From: Gammaproteobacteria bacterium
Lineage (GTDB): Bacteria > Pseudomonadota > Gammaproteobacteria > UBA4575
DNA: 7,348 bases
Direction of reading: 5' to 3'
Assembly (NCBI GenBank): GCA_028281205.1
Contig: JANQKJ010000125.1
Location: 1 to 7,348 of the forward strand
This document shows positions 4,662-7,348 of this stretch, in pieces (position 1 is the first letter of the stretch; each line of letters begins with the position of its first letter). Below the pieces are notes generated by a model. It was given only the letters and a program-made list of their open reading frames with translations. It ran no database searches and was not told the DNA's origin. The translations under genes and the position numbers were made by a program.

Positions 4662-6617
4662 CTAATCCTTGACAGAAATCAAAAATATTGCACTGTTGGT
4701 TACCTTTAGTTTACTTCTAACTTTATTTCCTCCAACTTCTTGTTCTGGTAAATTAATAGGAATGAATACAGTGGTTTTCGGTTGCTTATGCTCGCTTAGC
4801 CCCCTGAGTTCGGGAACAAATGGATTTGCAGCTACAATCAGCGGCTTTATTAAATTTAACCCCTGACATTTTAGCGTCAAATCCAAGTTAGTAAGAATCC
4901 ACTCAGTTGGAGAAGGAGATAAACGAACAGGTAACACCATTTCATTTACAATGAATTCCAAACCAAATACGCCTTCATCTTCTTTAAACTCAACGTCGAG
5001 CTCAGCTGTTTGATTATGTTTAGGAATGCTTAAATCAAAATCTAATGTGGAGTTAGACGGCATTTGACATACCAGATGACCGACTATGTCGAGTGGTACA
5101 ATTTCTAACTTACCGTCTATTTCTGCATTACCCTCTAATAGAAGACTTATATTTATATTCGATAGATCTTCAGATACTCCAATGTTGGTGAAGCATATAT
5201 TAGAATTGGCAACGCCTTGAATATATCCTTCGATGTTAGCTACATTCCCTGTTCTGGATATTCTTTTTACAATCTCCTTTCCAGCCTCACACAACCCCTT
5301 CTCGGTAGCTTTTTCACCTTCGCAAACTAACCGATTCTGTTCTTTGATCCTTTCACAATCTAGCTTCCTAGCTGCGTAGTCCGCCTCATAGATGGCATTT
5401 TGTGCTGCCTTCGCAGCCTCGCAGAACGGGTCATTACCTCTTTGTACGCACCCGCCATCCCAAGGACGTCTTAGCAAACAAGCCCTACAATCTCTACGAT
5501 CATGACTCTTAGAAACATTACAATCACGATCTTGCCTACAGTCTCTCTCTGAAGTGCAGTCAATAGATGTCTCATCTGGCAAATCTATTTTTTCTTTAAA
5601 TTTTTCCGTTGGAATATTTGATCGTACCTTAAAACAAGCTTTTGACTGATTCACCACACTGTTTGTAGATAGAGCTATCGAGGATTTTGTTAACCCTACC
5701 CACATATTTGAGCCATTTGGCTTAGTACCGAATACTTCTTCATGTGTGTCTGAGAATAACTTCTTAGCATCATCATATGAACCTAGTTCTTTTGAAACAG
5801 TAGGCGTATATTCTGATCTAGTAGGTATTAATTCAATCATTGCCGAGAGGTAGTTTTCATCAATTAGAAAAGCAACATTGCCTAATTTCAACGGAGAACT
5901 TAAATCACCGGAACTTAAGGAAACGAACATATTTAGAGCTTCATCACCCTTCGCTTTAATTATTCCAGATGGATTACTAGAATCAATTATGTTCGTTGAA
6001 AGTTTAGTCTTCATAAAAGACAACATATTAATATACCCAGTTACATTTTCTGAATATCGCCTTAAAATCCAAGCTATGGAATCCCCCACCTTCGATATAT
6101 CAGTCTCTTCTGTGGCCTTCCCTTTTACTTTCAAACTAGATATCTTCAGCTCATCAAATACTGGCACTAATCTAAGAGATAAGTATTCACTACTACTTCC
6201 GTTTCCTTCAATTTCAGAAGCAATACCTACTCCCACAGAAAGTTTTGCTGCAACTGTAATTTCCGAGCCTCCTAGAACTTTATTAATTTCATCGTTTTTC
6301 GACCAATCAGACTGAGTTAGAGTGGTGTTAATATTCATTGAGATATCTAAGAGCTGCTTATCACTAGAGATATCCACGGATTCAATGAAACGTTTCAAAT
6401 TTTCATCTGAGGAAATAATATTTTCAATTTCTTTTAGAGAAACTCCGATAGAAACGGAAGGTAAATCCATATTGCTCATTGATTTTTTCAAGGAGTTTAT
6501 GGCTTTAGTTTGTTGCTCCCGTCTATCTATCGGAGGATACTTATTATCTAGATAGTCTTTGAGTGGGTCTGAGCACCCTGTCAGTAAAATAAAGAAAGTA
6601 ACAATAAAATATTTCAT
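4662..6617 (-). CDS. Lipoprotein of unknown function with Cys-rich centre and 11-residue CE repeats
   Basis: The product has 651 residues. MKYFIVTFFILLTGCSD is a lipoprotein signal peptide with lipobox LTGC; Cys15 would be acylated, and Ser at +2 favours the outer membrane. Residues ~50-310 and ~455-650 are rich in alternating hydrophobic/polar strands and resemble soluble beta-rich, possibly lipid-binding (TULIP-like) folds, but this is only an impression. Between them, residues 328-443 hold eleven cysteines. Cys354, 360 and 366 are six apart (DCxxxxDC pattern), with a CRAC at 377-380. Cys399, 421, 432 and 443 lie on an exact 11-residue grid, with Tyr410 at the missing place. Most grid positions read (C/Y)E followed by Ala/Lys/Arg-rich helix, so this is probably a long helix or hendecad coiled coil with all Cys on one face. 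The ATG is preceded by a strong GGAGGAG. The gene is flanked by GTTATGAGC and its reverse complement. Confidence 0.8.
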   Translation of the reverse strand: MKYFIVTFFILLTGCSDPLKDYLDNKYPPIDRREQQTKAINSLKKSMSNMDLPSVSIGVSLKEIENIISSDENLKRFIESVDISSDKQLLDISMNINTTLTQSDWSKNDEINKVLGGSEITVAAKLSVGVGIASEIEGNGSSSEYLSLRLVPVFDELKISSLKVKGKATEETDISKVGDSIAWILRRYSENVTGYINMLSFMKTKLSTNIIDSSNPSGIIKAKGDEALNMFVSLSSGDLSSPLKLGNVAFLIDENYLSAMIELIPTRSEYTPTVSKELGSYDDAKKLFSDTHEEVFGTKPNGSNMWVGLTKSSIALSTNSVVNQSKACFKVRSNIPTEKFKEKIDLPDETSIDCTSERDCRQDRDCNVSKSHDRRDCRACLLRRPWDGGCVQRGNDPFCEAAKAAQNAIYEADYAARKLDCERIKEQNRLVCEGEKATEKGLCEAGKEIVKRISRTGNVANIEGYIQGVANSNICFTNIGVSEDLSNINISLLLEGNAEIDGKLEIVPLDIVGHLVCQMPSNSTLDFDLSIPKHNQTAELDVEFKEDEGVFGLEFIVNEMVLPVRLSPSPTEWILTNLDLTLKCQGLNLIKPLIVAANPFVPELRGLSEHKQPKTTVFIPINLPEQEVGGNKVRSKLKVTNSAIFLISVKD

Positions 6618-6645
6618 AACTCCTCCATGTAGTTAAGTCCGATTT

Positions 6646-6742
6646 GCTCATAACTTTTTTCCAAGTGCAGCTGTTTATGAAATGTGAAGCTCGTGACCAA
6701 ACTCAAGGAAAGCCAAGTATGTATTTATTTTTCTTGGAAAAA
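6646..6742 (-). other. Inverted repeat ahead of the lipoprotein gene, attC-like boundary
   Basis: TTTTTCCAAG (6656-6665) and CTTGGAAAAA (6733-6742) are perfect 10-bp inverted arms 87 bp end to end. Directly next to the left arm, the minus strand reads GTTATGAGC (6654-6646), which would be the right core of an attC belonging to the upstream channel gene. A matching left core ending in AAC is not seen beside 6742. The remainder of the 298-base gap 6618-6915 has no credible gene; the minus strand has GTCTAAC at 6921-6915 overlapping the stop of the channel gene, a textbook inverse core, but about 270 bp from GTTATGAGC, too long for a normal attC. Confidence 0.35.
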
Positions 6743-6915
6743 CAATAGATGCTTGTCATCCCAGTACAGTTTATCTGAAATTGTCACCACAACTATGCTT
6801 TTTTATCTACACCAATCGCGTCTACTGTATTTTGATCTTCGATGTGGAATTCCCACGATAAGATAAACACTCAAGCCATGATTTTAATAATTCCATAACC
6901 CGTATGCATGCTTAG

Positions 6916-7348
6916 TTAGACATCGTTCTTCTCACTCCTTGCAATTCGACTCATATGAATAGAAACAAACCCGCCAAATATAAAAGCCACCATTGCAATA
7001 CCGATCAATACTTCAGTAACTGCGGCAAGCTGACCGTAAAACCCTTTCGGTGTGATCTCTCCATAACCAAGTGTAGTGATGGTGACTGTACTGTAGTATA
7101 TAAACTGCCATAAAAGACTCAATTTGACTATCAGATTCACTTCCACTATACGTACTTATCTTTGATTTATGGAGTAAGACACCAAGAAATGCAAAATAAT
7201 AAATAAAATAGGGATATGTAGCGACTGACATATAAAGTGATTTAGAACCAACTAACACGAACTTATCGTTTTTTGCATAGGTTCTTCTACCATATTTCTT
7301 AAGTGCTTCAACTATATCTCCTGATTTTCCAACACCAAGGGATATACA
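6916..7348 (-). pseudogene. Two-transmembrane potassium-channel-like gene, 5' end missing, one-base frameshift
   Basis: One frame is open from the window edge (7348) down to 7013 and carries a soluble stretch (VEALKKYGRRTYAKNDKF), then a first transmembrane helix about PYFIYYFAFLGVLL. A second frame, open from 7155 to TAA 6916-6918, carries the pore helix and filter YYSTVTITTLGYGEITP and a second helix about LAAVTEVLIGIAMVAFIFGG. This is the hallmark TM1-P-loop-TM2 of the Ion_trans_2 family, with GYG coordinating K+. Removing one T from the minus-strand TTTT at 7115-7112 joins the frames as ...SQIESLWQFIYYST..., a natural pore-helix entry. So the sequence has one extra base: true inactivation, slippage or a sequencing error. 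A programmed shift is possible but no classic signal is seen. A channel domain at the C-terminus usually follows another N-terminal module, which here is off the edge. GTC-TAA-C at the stop overlaps an attC-like core. Confidence 0.75.

Noticed and set aside
5878..6315. 145-codon plus-strand frame inside the lipoprotein gene
   Set aside because: It lies wholly opposite a well-supported gene with signal peptide and ribosome-binding site; its translation has no domain-like pattern.
6684..6866. 60-codon plus-strand frame in the gap before the lipoprotein gene
   Set aside because: Opposite to all neighbours, overlaps the inverted repeat, and has no recognisable features.
6870..6895. Short minus-strand frame starting MELLKSWLEC
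   Set aside because: Only about 24 codons, no ribosome-binding site and no supporting homology that I recognise.

Overview
The window is AT-rich DNA, roughly 40% GC by eye, that looks like an accessory region of a Gram-negative bacterium, probably a proteobacterium. The evidence is a lipobox lipoprotein, a Sec signal peptide, a twin-arginine signal peptide and an addiction-module antitoxin of a common proteobacterial type. Nothing in it fixes the genus. All six credible genes lie on the minus strand, so they are transcribed from the right edge towards the left. No core metabolic gene, RNA gene, transposase, integrase or CRISPR array is visible.

In transcription order (right to left): (1) 7348-6916 is the 3' part of a two-transmembrane potassium-channel-like gene, cut by the window edge and broken by a one-base frameshift in a short T run. 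(2) 6617-4662 encodes a 651-residue lipoprotein of unknown function with a cysteine-rich middle and an 11-residue-periodic helical repeat. (3) 4543-4058 encodes a 161-residue membrane protein with three predicted transmembrane segments and a TTG start. (4) 4057-3520 has no gene; it holds hairpins and four perfect tandem copies of a 13-bp unit. (5) 3519-2125 encodes a Tat-exported right-handed beta-helix (pectate-lyase/tailspike-like) protein. (6) 2028-526 encodes a secreted protein with a concanavalin-like domain followed by a TIM-barrel glycosidase-like domain. (7) 241-13 is an addiction-module antitoxin of the PF09720/TIGR02574 type. Its frame is broken by a third copy of a 7-bp tandem repeat; removing one copy restores a 73-residue protein. 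Its toxin partner, if present, would lie just beyond the left edge.

The spacing, the shared orientation, the non-ATG starts and the imperfect inverted repeats between genes resemble a gene-cassette array (chromosomal integron). The best evidence is around the lipoprotein gene. The 9-mer GTTATGAGC stands just upstream of it, and its exact reverse complement opens a roughly 96-bp attC-like dyad just downstream. Against this, the candidate attC sites resemble each other little, several lack a clean GTTRRRY core, and no integrase is in view. The cassette reading is therefore a hypothesis.

Functionally, the beta-helix and TIM-barrel genes form a natural pair of exported, possibly polysaccharide-directed proteins. 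The other genes have no visible common pathway. Two of the six genes carry small frame-breaking changes at slippage-prone repeats, which suggests decay, reversible on/off switching, or sequencing error.
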